This document shows positions 43,896 to 53,090 of a stretch of 64,000 nt of DNA, one piece after another (the first letter of the stretch is position 1; each line of letters starts with the position of its first letter). The notes below the pieces were generated by a model that was given only the letters and a program-made list of their open reading frames with translations, made no database searches and was not told the DNA's origin. A program made the position numbers and the translations under genes. The stretch lies in assembly GCF_026642255.1 (NCBI RefSeq), contig NZ_CP113264.1:930001-994000 (forward strand), in the 5' to 3' direction. This DNA is from Streptomonospora nanhaiensis. GTDB taxonomy: Bacteria > Actinomycetota > Actinomycetes > Streptosporangiales > Streptosporangiaceae.

Positions 43896-45008
43896 TTGGC
43901 CTCAGGGCGGGACCGGGCCGCGGACGCGGCGCGGCACTACCGGAACCTCGCGATGGACGCCTACTGGGAACTGCGGCGCCGGAGGCCGGCGGCGGACCAC
44001 CTCGTGCGCGCCTACGAGCGCTACGCCGACCGCAACGGCAGCCAGCTGGCCGGGGCGGTCACCTATTTCGCCTTCCTGTCGTTCTTCCCCCTGCTGGCGC
44101 TGGCCTTCGCCGCGGTGGGCTTCCTGGCGTCGATGCAGGTCGAGGTGGGCGACTACCTCCAGACGGCCCTGGACGAGGTGCTGCCCGGCCTCTCCGACCA
44201 GCTGCCCGTCGAGCAGATCGCGAACGCGCGCGTGGGCGCGAGCGTCATCGGCACGCTGGGCCTGCTGTACGCGGGCCTGAACTCGGTGTCGGCGCTCCGC
44301 GAGGCGCTCCACTCGATCTGGTTGAAGAACATCAAGGAGGGCCCGAACTTCCTGCTGCGCAAGGCGGGCGACATCCTGGTCATGCTGGGCCTGGGCGCGG
44401 CGCTGCTGTTCGCGGTGGCGTTCACGAGCGTCGCGCAGGCCGCCACCCACTGGCTGCTGGCGCTGGTGGGCCTGGACGGCTCCCTCCTGGCCTCCCTGAC
44501 GCTGCGCGTCCTGGCCCTCGCCATCGCCGTCGCGGTCAACATGGGGATCTTCGTGCTGGCCTTCTCGCTCCTGTCCGGCAGCGGGCGGCCCACGCGGATG
44601 ATGTGGCGGGGGGCACTGCTGGGCGCGGCCGGGTTCGAGGTCCTCAAGGCCGCCGCCGCTCTGCTGCTCTCGGGGACGCTCGGCAACCCCGTCTACGCCT
44701 CCTTCGCCGTCCTGGTGGGGCTCCTGGTGTGGATCAACCTGGTGATGCGCCTGGTCATGTTCAGCGCCGCGTGGACCGCGACGTGGCTGCCGATGCCTCC
44801 CCCCTACACGGGGACCCTGCCCATGCCCGAGGAGAACGGGATGGACTGGACGCGGCCCGCGCCGGTCCTGCGGGTCCCGGAGAGGAAGCCGGCCGCCCGC
44901 CGGCGGGCGCAGCGGGCCGTCGCCGGGGCGTTGTCCCTGATCGGCGCGGCGGGCGCCGCAGGCACCGCCGCGTGGGCCCTGCGCAACCGTCGCGGGGGCG
45001 GTGCCTGA
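43896..45008 (+). CDS. YihY/BrkB family membrane protein
   Basis: 370 residues. The family pattern begins RAYERYADRNGSQLAGAVTYFAFLSFFPLLALAFAAVGF, with the conserved AxxxYFAFLSFFPLL, and continues ASVIGTLGLLYAGLNSVSALREAL. Six hydrophobic segments follow in all. Early annotation as ribonuclease BN was wrong for this family; its transport or envelope role is unsettled. A basic tail (RVPERKPAARRRAQRAV) and a last helix extend past the core. TTG 43896 has GGGGGAGGG immediately upstream. Confidence 0.88.
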   Translation: MASGRDRAADAARHYRNLAMDAYWELRRRRPAADHLVRAYERYADRNGSQLAGAVTYFAFLSFFPLLALAFAAVGFLASMQVEVGDYLQTALDEVLPGLSDQLPVEQIANARVGASVIGTLGLLYAGLNSVSALREALHSIWLKNIKEGPNFLLRKAGDILVMLGLGAALLFAVAFTSVAQAATHWLLALVGLDGSLLASLTLRVLALAIAVAVNMGIFVLAFSLLSGSGRPTRMMWRGALLGAAGFEVLKAAAALLLSGTLGNPVYASFAVLVGLLVWINLVMRLVMFSAAWTATWLPMPPPYTGTLPMPEENGMDWTRPAPVLRVPERKPAARRRAQRAVAGALSLIGAAGAAGTAAWALRNRRGGGA

Positions 45009-45166
45009 GGCGAGCGGACCTCCCGGGAATCCGCGTTATTGCGAGACTCTTGTCCCGTATGCGGGTGGTGTGCGGAGGGTAGTCCTCCCCTGTCCCGGTT
45101 GACCGGTTCGCCGGGGCGCGAACGTGCGTCGGCCAGGAAGGCCGGCGAACCCCCCTCGGAGGGCAG

Positions 45167-46324
45167 ATGGGCATCGCATTCACGTCATCCGAACGCGCGA
45201 CGCTCGGGGTGGAGTGGGAACTCCAGCTCGTGGACCGGCGCAGCCGGCACCTGCGGCAGGAGGCGCCGAAACTCCTCTCCGAGCTCCCCGAGCTCAGTTC
45301 CGACGCCGCCTCGCCCCCGCTGCGGCACGAACTCATGCAGTCGCAGGTGGAGGTCGTGACCGGCATCTGCGAGACGGTCGAGGAGGCCAAGAGCGACCTC
45401 GGCCGCAACATCGACCGGATGCGGGAGGTCCTCACCCCCTGGGGAACCACGCTGACCTGCTCGGGGACCCATCCCATCGACGACTGGCGGGACCAGGAGC
45501 TCAGTCCCGGGAAAAGGTACGGCGAACTCGTCGAGCAGATGCAGTGGCTGGCCCGGCGCATTCTCACCTGCGGCGTCCACGTTCACGTGGGTGTGCGCAG
45601 CCAGGAGAAGGCCATACCCATGGTGAATGCGCTTGCGAAGTATCTACCTCATTTTCTTGCTTTGAGTGCTTCTAGCCCATTTTGGGGTGGTCACGACACC
45701 GGTCTGGCCTCCGCGCGGTCCGTTGTCTTCGGGGCGCTCCCCACTTCCGGGCCGCCTCCGAACCTGCCGCACTGGACGGCTTTCGAGGAATACCTCGAAA
45801 CGCTTCTCAGGGCGGGTACCATCGCCTCTATCAAGGAAGTGTGGTGGGACATCCGTCCTCACCCGGATTTCGGCACCATCGAGATCCGGATGTTCGACGG
45901 GATTCCCACCCTGCGCGAGGTGGGAATGGCCGCCGCGCTCTCTCAGAGCCTGGTGGAGTTGTTCGATCGCCAGCTCGACCGCGGGTACGGCCTGCCCAGC
46001 CCGCCGTCCTGGCTCGTGAAGGACAACAAGTGGCGTGCCACCCGCTACGGACTCGACGCTCGTGTCATCACGGACGCCCACGGAACCACCGTTCCGATCC
46101 GTGACGACCTGTATGAGCTGGTCCGCGAGCTGAAGCCGGTCGCGACCCGCCTGGGTTGCGCCGAGGACCTGGACCTGGTCTCCGAGACCCTGGACAAGGG
46201 CGCCTCCTACGAACGGCAGCGCGCGGTCATCGCCGGGGGCGGTTCCCTCGACGACGTCGTGGACATGCTCGCCGCCGAGCTGCACGGCGGTCCCACTTAC
46301 GCGGAGGTCGGTGTCGGGGGCTGA
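45167..46324 (+). CDS. Carboxylate-amine ligase, GCS2 family (YbdK-like glutamate-cysteine ligase)
   Basis: 385 residues of the GCS2 fold, which joins a carboxylate to an amine with ATP. It shows LGVEWELQLVDRRSRHL with metal-binding Glu, HELMQSQVEVVTGICETV, the CGVHVHVGVRS block and WWDIRPHPDFGTIEIRMFD. YbdK proteins have weak glutamate-cysteine ligase activity; since actinomycetes use mycothiol, the true product is uncertain. Codons are less GC-biased than those of neighbouring genes, especially at 45620-45690 (CTT, TTG, AGT, TCT, CCA, TTT in one run). ATG 45167 has GGAGGGCAG just before it. Confidence 0.87.
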   Translation: MGIAFTSSERATLGVEWELQLVDRRSRHLRQEAPKLLSELPELSSDAASPPLRHELMQSQVEVVTGICETVEEAKSDLGRNIDRMREVLTPWGTTLTCSGTHPIDDWRDQELSPGKRYGELVEQMQWLARRILTCGVHVHVGVRSQEKAIPMVNALAKYLPHFLALSASSPFWGGHDTGLASARSVVFGALPTSGPPPNLPHWTAFEEYLETLLRAGTIASIKEVWWDIRPHPDFGTIEIRMFDGIPTLREVGMAAALSQSLVELFDRQLDRGYGLPSPPSWLVKDNKWRATRYGLDARVITDAHGTTVPIRDDLYELVRELKPVATRLGCAEDLDLVSETLDKGASYERQRAVIAGGGSLDDVVDMLAAELHGGPTYAEVGVGG

Positions 46325-46364
46325 GCCGGTGCACGCAAGACGTGAATGAAGAGGGGACCCTCGG

Positions 46365-47603
46365 ATGCAGGGACGTGACCTGCCGGAACAGTTGACCGCT
46401 TTTCTGGCGCGCCGTGAGCGGGACTTCACGGGCTTCCGCCGGGACCTGCACATGCACCCCGAACTCGCCTTCGCCGAGCACCGCACCACCGGTCGGATCG
46501 CCGAACGGCTGCGTGATGTCGGTCTCACTCCCCGGGAGCTGCCCCAGGGCACGGGGCTCGTCTGCGACATCGGCTCGGGCCCCGGGCCGCTCGTGGCCCT
46601 GCGGGCCGACATCGACGCCCTGCCCATCGCCGACGAGAAGGACGTCCCCTACCGCTCCACCGTCCCCGGCGCGGCCCACGCCTGCGGACACGACGTGCAC
46701 ACGACGGTCCTGCTGGCGACGGGGGTCTTCCTCGCCCAGCAGGACCGCGCGGGCGCGCTGCCCGGGCGGGTCAGGCTGGTCTTCCAGCCCGCCGAGGAGC
46801 TCCCCGGCGGCGCGGTCGAGGTGGTCAACGCCGGGGCGATGGAGGGCGTCGACCGGATCTTCGCCCTGCACTGCGATCCGCGCCTGACCGTCGGCCGGGT
46901 CGGCCTGCGCACCGGCGGCATCACCGCCGCCTGCGACCAGCTCATGGTGCGGCTCTCGGGTCCGGGAGGGCACACGGCGCGCCCCCACCTCACGTCCGAC
47001 CTGGTCTACGCCATGGGCAAGGTCGTCACCGAGCTGCCCGCCGCGCTGTCCCGGCGCATCGACCCGCGGGCCGGTTTCAGCCTCGTGTGGGGCCGCATCA
47101 GCGCCGGGTCGGCGCCCAACGTCATCCCCGACGACGCCGTCGCGGAGGGCACCGTGCGCTGCCTGGACGACGAGGCGTGGCACTCGGCCCCCGACATCAT
47201 CAAGGGCCTGGTGGAGTCCGTGGCCTCCGCGTACGGGGCCGAGGCCGAGGTGACCTACGGGCGGGGGGTGCCCCCCACCATCAACGAGGCGACCAGCGTC
47301 GACATCATGCGCGAGGCGGTCGGCCTCGCCCTGGGCCCGGACGCCGCGGCGTCCACGCCGCAGAGCCTGGGGGGCGAGGACTTCGCCTGGTACCTGGAGA
47401 ACGTCCCCGGAGCCCTCGCCCGCCTGGGCACCCACTCCCCGGACTGGGACGGGCCGATGCTGGACCTGCACCGGGGCACCTTCGACGTGGACGAGCGCGC
47501 GATCGGGGTGGGCACCCGCTTCATGGTCACCACCGCGCTGACCGCCCTCGGGCACGCCGCCGAGCCCCGGGCCCGGGCGGACAGCCAGGAGGCACTCGCC
47601 TGA
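46365..47603 (+). CDS. M20 family amidohydrolase (N-acyl amino acid hydrolase type)
   Basis: 412 residues of the M20D subgroup. The pattern FRRDLHMHPELAFAEHRTT opens the catalytic domain. Metal ligands are in HACGHDVHTTVLL, FQPAEELPGGAVEV (general base Glu) and ALHCDP, and the last in SLGGEDFAWYL. A dimerisation lid lies between about residues 185 and 300 (SGPGGHTARPHLTSD). Members hydrolyse N-acyl amino acids, hippurate or related amides. ATG 46365 has GAGGGGACC about seven bases upstream, 40 bases after the ligase gene, so the two may be co-transcribed. Confidence 0.9.
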   Translation: MQGRDLPEQLTAFLARRERDFTGFRRDLHMHPELAFAEHRTTGRIAERLRDVGLTPRELPQGTGLVCDIGSGPGPLVALRADIDALPIADEKDVPYRSTVPGAAHACGHDVHTTVLLATGVFLAQQDRAGALPGRVRLVFQPAEELPGGAVEVVNAGAMEGVDRIFALHCDPRLTVGRVGLRTGGITAACDQLMVRLSGPGGHTARPHLTSDLVYAMGKVVTELPAALSRRIDPRAGFSLVWGRISAGSAPNVIPDDAVAEGTVRCLDDEAWHSAPDIIKGLVESVASAYGAEAEVTYGRGVPPTINEATSVDIMREAVGLALGPDAAASTPQSLGGEDFAWYLENVPGALARLGTHSPDWDGPMLDLHRGTFDVDERAIGVGTRFMVTTALTALGHAAEPRARADSQEALA

Positions 47604-47798
47604 GGAACCCGGGCGCCCGCGCCGTGCCCGTCCCGGGGCCTCCGCCCCGGCCGGCGGCGCGGGCGCCCGCGGGCGCGGGGACCCCTCGGCTCCGGGCCGG
47701 GCGCCCGCCGCGTTCCGGCCCCCACCTGGTGTCCGACGGATCCGCCGCGGGCCCCCGGGGTGGCGAGGGCCGTCCCGGGCTGGTGGCATCCTGAATCC

Positions 47799-48896
47799 AT
47801 GAACCAGCCACTCACAGTTGAGCAGATCCGGCGGGCGCCGAAGGTGCTCCTCCACGACCACCTCGACGGAGGGTTGCGCCCGGCCACCGTCGTGGAGCTG
47901 GCCAGGGAGGCCGGCTACACCGACCTGCCCACCTACGACCCGGCGGAGCTGGGCCGGTGGTTCCGCGACGCCTCCGACTCCGGTTCGCTGGAGCGCTACC
48001 TGGAGACCTTCGCGCACACCACCGCGGTCATGCAGTCCCGGGAGGCCCTCGTGCGCGTCGCCGCCGAGGCCGCGGAGGACCTGGCCGCGGACGGCGTCGT
48101 CTACGCCGAGCAGCGCTACGCCCCCGAACAGCACCTGGAGGGCGGCCTCACCCTGGAGGAGGTCGTGGAGGCCGTCCAGGAGGGCCTGGAGCTGGGGGAG
48201 AAGCGCGCGGCCGAGGCCGGCCGCAGCATCCGCACCGGCCAGCTGGTGACCGCCATGCGGCACGCAGCCCGCTCCTCGGAGATCGCCGAGCTCGCGGTCC
48301 GCTACCGCGACGCGGGCGTCTCCGGCTTCGACATCGCGGGCGCCGAGGCGGGCAACCCGCCCACCCGGCACCTCGACGCCTTCGAGTACCTGCGCCGCGA
48401 GAACTTCCACTTCACCATCCACGCGGGCGAGGCGTTCGGGCTCCCCTCCATCTGGGAGGCGCTCCAGTGGTGCGGGTGCGACCGCCTCGGACACGGCGTC
48501 CGCATCATCGACGACATCGACTCCGGCGGGAACGGCGCCCCGCGGCTGGGCCGCCTCGCCCAGTACGTGCGCGACAAGCGCGTGCCGCTGGAGATGTGCC
48601 CCAGCTCCAACGTGCAGACGGGGGCCGCCGAGTCCATCGCCTCGCACCCGATCGGGCTCCTGCACGACCTGCGCTTCCGGGTCACCGTCAACACCGACAA
48701 CCGCCTCCAGAGCGGCACGTCCCTCTCCGGGGAGTTCGCGAAGCTCTCGGAGGCCTTCGGGTACGGCTGGGACGACATCCAGTGGTTCACGGTCAACGCC
48801 ATGAAGTCGGCGTTCCTGCCGTTCGACGAACGCCTGGCGCTGATCAACGGCATCATCAAGCCGGGGTTCGCGCAGCTCAAGTGGGCGGCGGCCTGA
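47799..48896 (+). CDS. add: Adenosine deaminase
   Basis: 365-residue amidohydrolase-fold enzyme converting adenosine to inosine. Zinc and catalytic residues are in [15 protein letters not shown] (His-x-His), [10 protein letters not shown] (His and general acid Glu), [10 protein letters not shown] (His) and [15 protein letters not shown] (Asp). [10 protein letters not shown] is the family motif. ATG 47799 has no strong ribosome site; the frame opens further upstream to 47760, but those residues are not conserved. It overlaps the PH-domain gene by one base. With the phosphorylase at 50056 it provides purine salvage. Confidence 0.92.
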   Translation: MNQPLTVEQIRRAPKVLLHDHLDGGLRPATVVELAREAGYTDLPTYDPAELGRWFRDASDSGSLERYLETFAHTTAVMQSREALVRVAAEAAEDLAADGVVYAEQRYAPEQHLEGGLTLEEVVEAVQEGLELGEKRAAEAGRSIRTGQLVTAMRHAARSSEIAELAVRYRDAGVSGFDIAGAEAGNPPTRHLDAFEYLRRENFHFTIHAGEAFGLPSIWEALQWCGCDRLGHGVRIIDDIDSGGNGAPRLGRLAQYVRDKRVPLEMCPSSNVQTGAAESIASHPIGLLHDLRFRVTVNTDNRLQSGTSLSGEFAKLSEAFGYGWDDIQWFTVNAMKSAFLPFDERLALINGIIKPGFAQLKWAAA

Positions 48897-49528
48897 TGGA
48901 CCGACCCAACCCGACCAGCCACTACTCCACCTTCTCCCGGGCGGCGGCGATCGTGTGGATCGTCATCGCGGTCCTGCTCCTGCTGGACGTGCTCTGGCGC
49001 GGGGAGGGGCGCTCGTCCTGGATCGCCGGAGCCCTGCTGGTCGCGAGCATCGCCGCGGTCCACCTGGTGTGGCTGCGCCCGCGGGTGGTCTCCACGGAAC
49101 GCGGGATGAGGGTCGTCAACCCGCTGCGGGAGACCTTCGTGCCGTGGTCCGCCGTGGTGTGGGTGGACGTCACCGACGTCCTGAGGGTGCACACGCCGGG
49201 GCGGATCGTCCGCTCCTGGCCGCTCCGCGAGACCAAGCGGCAGCGGGTCCGGGACAACATGCGCCGGGACGCGGGTTTCCTCGACCCGGGACAGGACGAC
49301 GAGGACCCCGCGTCGATGCGGCCGGTCGACCTGGCCGCGCGTCAGCTGCGCCAGGACGCCGAGCGGTACAAGGCCCGTCCGCTCAGCGGTCCCGTCAGGG
49401 ACGCGGGCGAGGCGGGGCCGGCCGCGCTCGGGGCGCAGGACGAGCCGCAGACGATGGTGCCCGTCGAGGTGATCGTGGTCCTCGTGGCGACCGCTGTGCT
49501 GCTCGCGGCGGTGTTCCTGCTCGCCTGA
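48896..49528 (+). CDS. Membrane-anchored PH-domain protein
   Basis: 210 residues. Two N-terminal membrane helices (AAAIVWIVIAVLLLLDVLW, WIAGALLVASIAAVHLVWL) precede a bacterial PH-like domain (RVVSTERGMRVVNPLRETFVPWSAVVWVDVTD). A charged linker leads to a C-terminal helix (VEVIVVLVATAVLLAAVFLL). ATG 48896 shares one base with the adenosine deaminase stop (TGATG). Actinobacterial PH-domain proteins of this shape are common and mostly uncharacterised. Confidence 0.8.
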   Translation: MDRPNPTSHYSTFSRAAAIVWIVIAVLLLLDVLWRGEGRSSWIAGALLVASIAAVHLVWLRPRVVSTERGMRVVNPLRETFVPWSAVVWVDVTDVLRVHTPGRIVRSWPLRETKRQRVRDNMRRDAGFLDPGQDDEDPASMRPVDLAARQLRQDAERYKARPLSGPVRDAGEAGPAALGAQDEPQTMVPVEVIVVLVATAVLLAAVFLLA

Positions 49529-49605
49529 GGCGCGCCCGACCGCACCGGACCCGGCCTCCCCGCCCGCAGGGGAGGCCGGGTCCGACGCGTCCCCCCCCAG
49601 GGGGG

Positions 49606-49648
49606 TTGACGCCCACCCGCCTGTTCTGGTTAGGTAAGGCATGCCTAA
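49606..49648 (+). promoter_or_regulatory. Iron-box promoter (DtxR/IdeR/DmdR type)
   Basis: TTGACG (49606-49611) is followed after 18 bases by TTAGGT, the start of a 19-base iron box at 49630-49648, TTAGGTAAGGCATGCCTAA. This agrees with the actinobacterial iron-box consensus (TTAGGTTAGGCTAACCTAA) at 15 of 19 positions and keeps both TTAGG and CCTAA ends. The box covers the -10 and the predicted start of transcription, as expected for iron-dependent repression. Confidence 0.7.
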
Positions 49649-50037
49649 GGGAGAGGGTTCCGGGCGGGCGGGCTTCGCGCGGATGGCCACCGGCCCGGAA
49701 CCCCGGTCCGAGGGCGACGCGCGGTTCAACTGAATATCGGGAAGTACAGAAGGGTGTCGGAGTCGCGAGTCCAACGGGATCTGCGGGGATTCCGCGCGAC
49801 AGAGGACACCGGGGCAAGCACTGCCTCCGGCCGGACCGCGGCCGGTACCGTCCATCCCAAGGCCTCGGGGTGTACGCTCGCCACGCCGGTACCGGGCGGG
49901 CCCGGTCGGAGGCGCCCCACCACTTCACGATGCTTCGGACGACCCGCGCGGTCGGGGTCCGCGGGGACCCCGCGACACGGGGTCCGGGCACGGCGTCCCA
50001 CGCGCGACAGGGCCCGGCACACATGTGCCGGGCCCTT
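49641..50037 (+). ncRNA. Candidate iron-regulated transcript (sRNA or tiny ORF)
   Basis: The 527-base gap holds no recognisable gene, yet an iron-box promoter fires into it. Just past the predicted start is a perfect 11-base stem GGGTTCCGGGC (49655-49665) / GCCCGGAACCC (49693-49703), and the region ends at the hairpin at 50009-50036. A 30-codon frame begins at the ATG inside the iron box (49641) and stops at 49733; it might be a leaderless peptide but has no recognisable features. The next plus-strand gene is 1.5 kb away. Length and 3' end are inferred. Confidence 0.4.
50009..50036. terminator. Terminator hairpin between iron-box transcript and punA
   Basis: Perfect 13-base arms AGGGCCCGGCACA / TGTGCCGGGCCCT. 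It lies 20 bases beyond the stop of the minus-strand purine nucleoside phosphorylase and probably works in both directions. Confidence 0.7.
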
Positions 50038-50055
50038 GCGCCGTCCAGGGGCCCC

Positions 50056-50880
50056 TCAGGAGCGGGCGAGGACCCGGTTCAGGAGCCCGCCCAGCCTCCG
50101 CGCCCGCTGGGTGACGACCTCCAGCGCGCGGTCGGACTCGAAGGGGTCGAGCACGGCGCCCACCGCGTCGTTGCTGACGATCGCCAGCCCCAGCACCTCC
50201 GCTCCGGACTCCACGGCGGCGATGGCCTCCAGGGCGATCGACCGCCCCACCACGTCCGCGCCGGAACGGCGCAGCGCGTGCAGCTCGGACGGCGTCTGCA
50301 GCTGGGGGCCGAGCGTGGCCGCGTACACGCCCTCGGCGAGGGAGGCGTCCACCTCGTGGGCGATCCGGCGCAGCCGTGGGCTGTACGCCTCCGAGAGGTC
50401 GACGAAGGAGGGACCGGTCAGCGGGGAGAGCGACGTCAGGTTGATGTGGTCCCGGACCACGACCGGCTGCCCCGGGGCGAAGTCCGTGCGCAGCGAACCG
50501 GCCGATCCCGTGAGCACGGCCGTCCCGGCGCCCGCGGCGATCCCGGTGCGCACGGCGTGGACGGTCTCCATCGGGCCGTAGCCCTCGTAGAGGTGGACGC
50601 GCCCCATGAACACGACGACCCGCTTGTCGCCCACCCACATGCTGCGGACCCTGGAGGAGTGCCCCTCCGCCCCGGGCACGTGGAAACCGGGCAGCTCGGT
50701 CGCGTCGAACTCGATGTCGGGGGAGCCCAGCGTCTCCGCGGCCCCCGCCCAGCCGGACCCGAGCACCACCATCGCGTCGAAGCTGTCGGCCCCGGTCCGG
50801 GCGAGCAGGTCCTGGGCCGCGGTCGCGGCCAGCTCCTTCGCTTCCCCTGTGGTCGTCGCCCGCTGCTCTGATTCGCTCAC
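50056..50880 (-). CDS. punA: Purine nucleoside phosphorylase (trimeric type)
   Basis: 274 residues of the PNP/MTAP family, which phosphorolyses purine nucleosides. It shows VVLGSGWAGAAETL (phosphate loop), GRVHLYEGYGPMETVHAV (catalytic His), TGSAGSLRTDFAPGQPVVV, SPRLRRIAH and the substrate block TLGPQLQTPSEL. Typical 6-oxopurine enzymes have GPxxETPAE here, with Glu binding N1/O6 of the base; this protein has Gln. The later AIVSNDAVG keeps the purine-binding Asn. GTG 50880 is likely; its ribosome site is weak. Confidence 0.88.
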   Translation of the reverse strand: MSESEQRATTTGEAKELAATAAQDLLARTGADSFDAMVVLGSGWAGAAETLGSPDIEFDATELPGFHVPGAEGHSSRVRSMWVGDKRVVVFMGRVHLYEGYGPMETVHAVRTGIAAGAGTAVLTGSAGSLRTDFAPGQPVVVRDHINLTSLSPLTGPSFVDLSEAYSPRLRRIAHEVDASLAEGVYAATLGPQLQTPSELHALRRSGADVVGRSIALEAIAAVESGAEVLGLAIVSNDAVGAVLDPFESDRALEVVTQRARRLGGLLNRVLARS

Positions 50881-50956
50881 ACGACGGATGCTACCCCCGG
50901 GTAGCGCAACGGTGGCGGAACGCAACGCCCGCCCGGCGGGCGGGCGGACACGGGGC

Positions 50957-51454
50957 TCACAGCTCGGTGGGCAGGCACTCGCGGGCCAGCAGGTCGGACA
51001 CGTACGACCCGGGCGCCCCGGCCTTCTCGGCCGCGGCGGCCAGCTGGCCCAGCTGGATCGCCGAGGGCAGACCGCCCTCGTAGGCGTCGAGCACGTAGGC
51101 CCAGGCCGTCACCGTCCCCATGTCGGCCGTCCGGGCGCGGACGGTGACCTTGCGGTACGCGCAGGCGGCGCCCGCGCCCGGGCCGAACCCGTCCCTGCGG
51201 TCGGCGCCCTCCCACGAGTCCAAGTGGGGTTCGTCCCATTCCATGAGGTCGTACAGCGCGACGAAGACCCGCTGCCCGGGATCCTCCGCCAGCGTGGCCA
51301 GGGCGCCGGAGTCGGCGGGCAGGCCCTCGCCGAAGGTCAGCCGCCAACCCTCCAACCAGCCCGTGGTCAACAGCGGTGAGCGCGGTGCCCGGCGGGCCAT
51401 CTGCGCGGGGTCGAGATTGGTTCCGTACGCGGCGTAGATGGACACGGGCAACAT
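50957..51454 (-). CDS. Gamma-glutamylcyclotransferase-like protein
   Basis: 165 residues of the GGCT/AIG2 fold. The N-terminus IYAAYGTNLDPAQMARRAP matches the family YGSNL motif with Thr for Ser. Later WEGADRRDGFGPG and AWAYVLDAYEGGLPS follow the fold. GGCT enzymes cyclise gamma-glutamyl amines; in mycothiol organisms the natural substrate is unclear. ATG 51454 or GTG 51445 may be the start; neither has a good ribosome site. It is divergent from the flavoprotein gene at 51611. Confidence 0.78.
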   Translation of the reverse strand: MLPVSIYAAYGTNLDPAQMARRAPRSPLLTTGWLEGWRLTFGEGLPADSGALATLAEDPGQRVFVALYDLMEWDEPHLDSWEGADRRDGFGPGAGAACAYRKVTVRARTADMGTVTAWAYVLDAYEGGLPSAIQLGQLAAAAEKAGAPGSYVSDLLARECLPTEL

Positions 51455-51610
51455 CGTAGACCCGCTGACCGGGGGTACCTGAGGATTTCGCCAGTTGACA
51501 TGGCCGACAATAGGAGGAAGCGATGAAAACTGGCGGTGCCCCACCATGCCCGAATATCGCCCGGACCGGGAACGCGCGTGGGGGGTCCGACGTAGAGGGA
51601 GTGAGGCAGA

Positions 51611-52987
51611 GTGACGAAGGTCGTGATCATCGGTGGCGGTCCCGGGGGCTACGAGGCGGCACTGGTCGCAGCGCAGCTCGGTGCGGACGTGACGGTGGTG
51701 GAGCGCGACGGCATCGGCGGCTCCTGCGTCCTCACCGACTGCGTGCCCTCCAAGAGCCTCATCGCCACCTCCACCCGCACCACGTACGTGCGTGAGTCCC
51801 AGAGCCTGGGCATCCACATCCCGGGCACCGCCACCGCGCCGGTCCGCGTGGACATCGACGAGGTGAACAACCGGATCAAACGCCTGGCCCAGGCGCAGTC
51901 CGAGGACACCCGGGCCCGCCTCCACAAGGAGGGCATCGAGGTCGTCACCGGCGAGGCCCGGCTGGTCGACCCCCACATCGTCGCCGTCGGGGACCAGCGC
52001 ATGCGCGCCGACGTCGTCCTCATCGCGACCGGGGCCCACCCCCGTGAACTCCCCACCGCCGAGCCCGACGGGGAGCGCATCCTCACCTGGCGCCACCTCT
52101 ACGACCTGGAGGAGCTCCCGGAGAGGCTGATCGTGGTCGGCTCGGGCGTGACCGGCGCGGAGTTCGCGAGCGCCTACCAGTCGCTCGGATCGGACGTCAC
52201 CCTCGTCTCCTCGCGCGAGCGCGTCATGCCGACCCAGGACGCCGACGCCGCCGAGGTGCTGGAGGAGGTCTTCATGCGCCGCGGCATGACCGTCCTCAGC
52301 CAGACCCGGGCCGAGTCGGTCGTGCGCACCGAGAAGGGCGTCCTCGTCACCCTCTCGGACGGCCGCACCGTCGAGGGCAGCCACTGCCTGATGACCGTCG
52401 GCATGATCCCCAACACCGAGAACCTCGGGCTGGAGGAGGCCGGGGTCCGCCTGGGCCAGGGCGGGTTCGTCGAGGTCGACCGGGTCTCCCGCACCACGGT
52501 CCCCGGCGTGTACGCCGCCGGCGACTGCACCGGCGTGAACATGCTGGCCTCCGTCGCCGCCATGCAGGGACGCATCGCCATGTGGCACGCCCTCGGCGAG
52601 GCGGTGTCCCCCCTGAAGCTGTCCACCGTGGCCTCCACGGTGTTCACCCACCCCGAACTCGCCGCGGTGGGGGCGAGCGAGGACGACGTGCGCAGCGGGC
52701 GGATCGACGGCCGGTCGGTCACCCTGCCGCTCAACACCAACCCGCGCGCCAAGATGAACGAGGTCACCGACGGCTTCGTGAAGCTGATCTGCCGCCAGCA
52801 CACCGGCATCGTGCTGGGCGGCGTCATCGTCGGGCCGCGCGCCAGCGAACTCATCCTCGGCGTGTCCATCGCGGTGCAGCAGCGCCTGACGGTGGACGAC
52901 ATCGCGCACACCTTCTCGGTGTACCCGTCGCTGTCGGGCAGCGTGACCGAGGCGGCCCGCTCGCTGATGCTGGCCTCGCCGGAGTAG
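51611..52987 (+). CDS. LpdA-type NAD(P)H-quinone dehydrogenase (flavoprotein disulfide reductase family)
   Basis: 458 residues. The FAD motif VVIIGGGPGGYEAALVA and the NAD(P) motif LIVVGSGVTGAEFASAY are present, as is GVYAAGDCTGVNMLA. The redox-active segment is GIGGSCVLTDCVPSKSL, with both Cys. The C-terminal His-Glu pair of true lipoamide dehydrogenases (HPTxSE) is replaced by VYPSLSGSVTEA. This matches mycobacterial LpdA, which reduces quinones and not lipoamide. GTG 51611 has GTGAGG five bases upstream. Confidence 0.88.
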   Translation: MTKVVIIGGGPGGYEAALVAAQLGADVTVVERDGIGGSCVLTDCVPSKSLIATSTRTTYVRESQSLGIHIPGTATAPVRVDIDEVNNRIKRLAQAQSEDTRARLHKEGIEVVTGEARLVDPHIVAVGDQRMRADVVLIATGAHPRELPTAEPDGERILTWRHLYDLEELPERLIVVGSGVTGAEFASAYQSLGSDVTLVSSRERVMPTQDADAAEVLEEVFMRRGMTVLSQTRAESVVRTEKGVLVTLSDGRTVEGSHCLMTVGMIPNTENLGLEEAGVRLGQGGFVEVDRVSRTTVPGVYAAGDCTGVNMLASVAAMQGRIAMWHALGEAVSPLKLSTVASTVFTHPELAAVGASEDDVRSGRIDGRSVTLPLNTNPRAKMNEVTDGFVKLICRQHTGIVLGGVIVGPRASELILGVSIAVQQRLTVDDIAHTFSVYPSLSGSVTEAARSLMLASPE

Positions 52988-53090
52988 GGGAGCCGGTCCG
53001 CGCCGCCCCGCCGGGGCCGCCGCACGAAGAAGTTTGCGGTGGACCCCGGTTTCTTAACCCTTTTTGACACGAATCGAGTAATGTCTTGAC

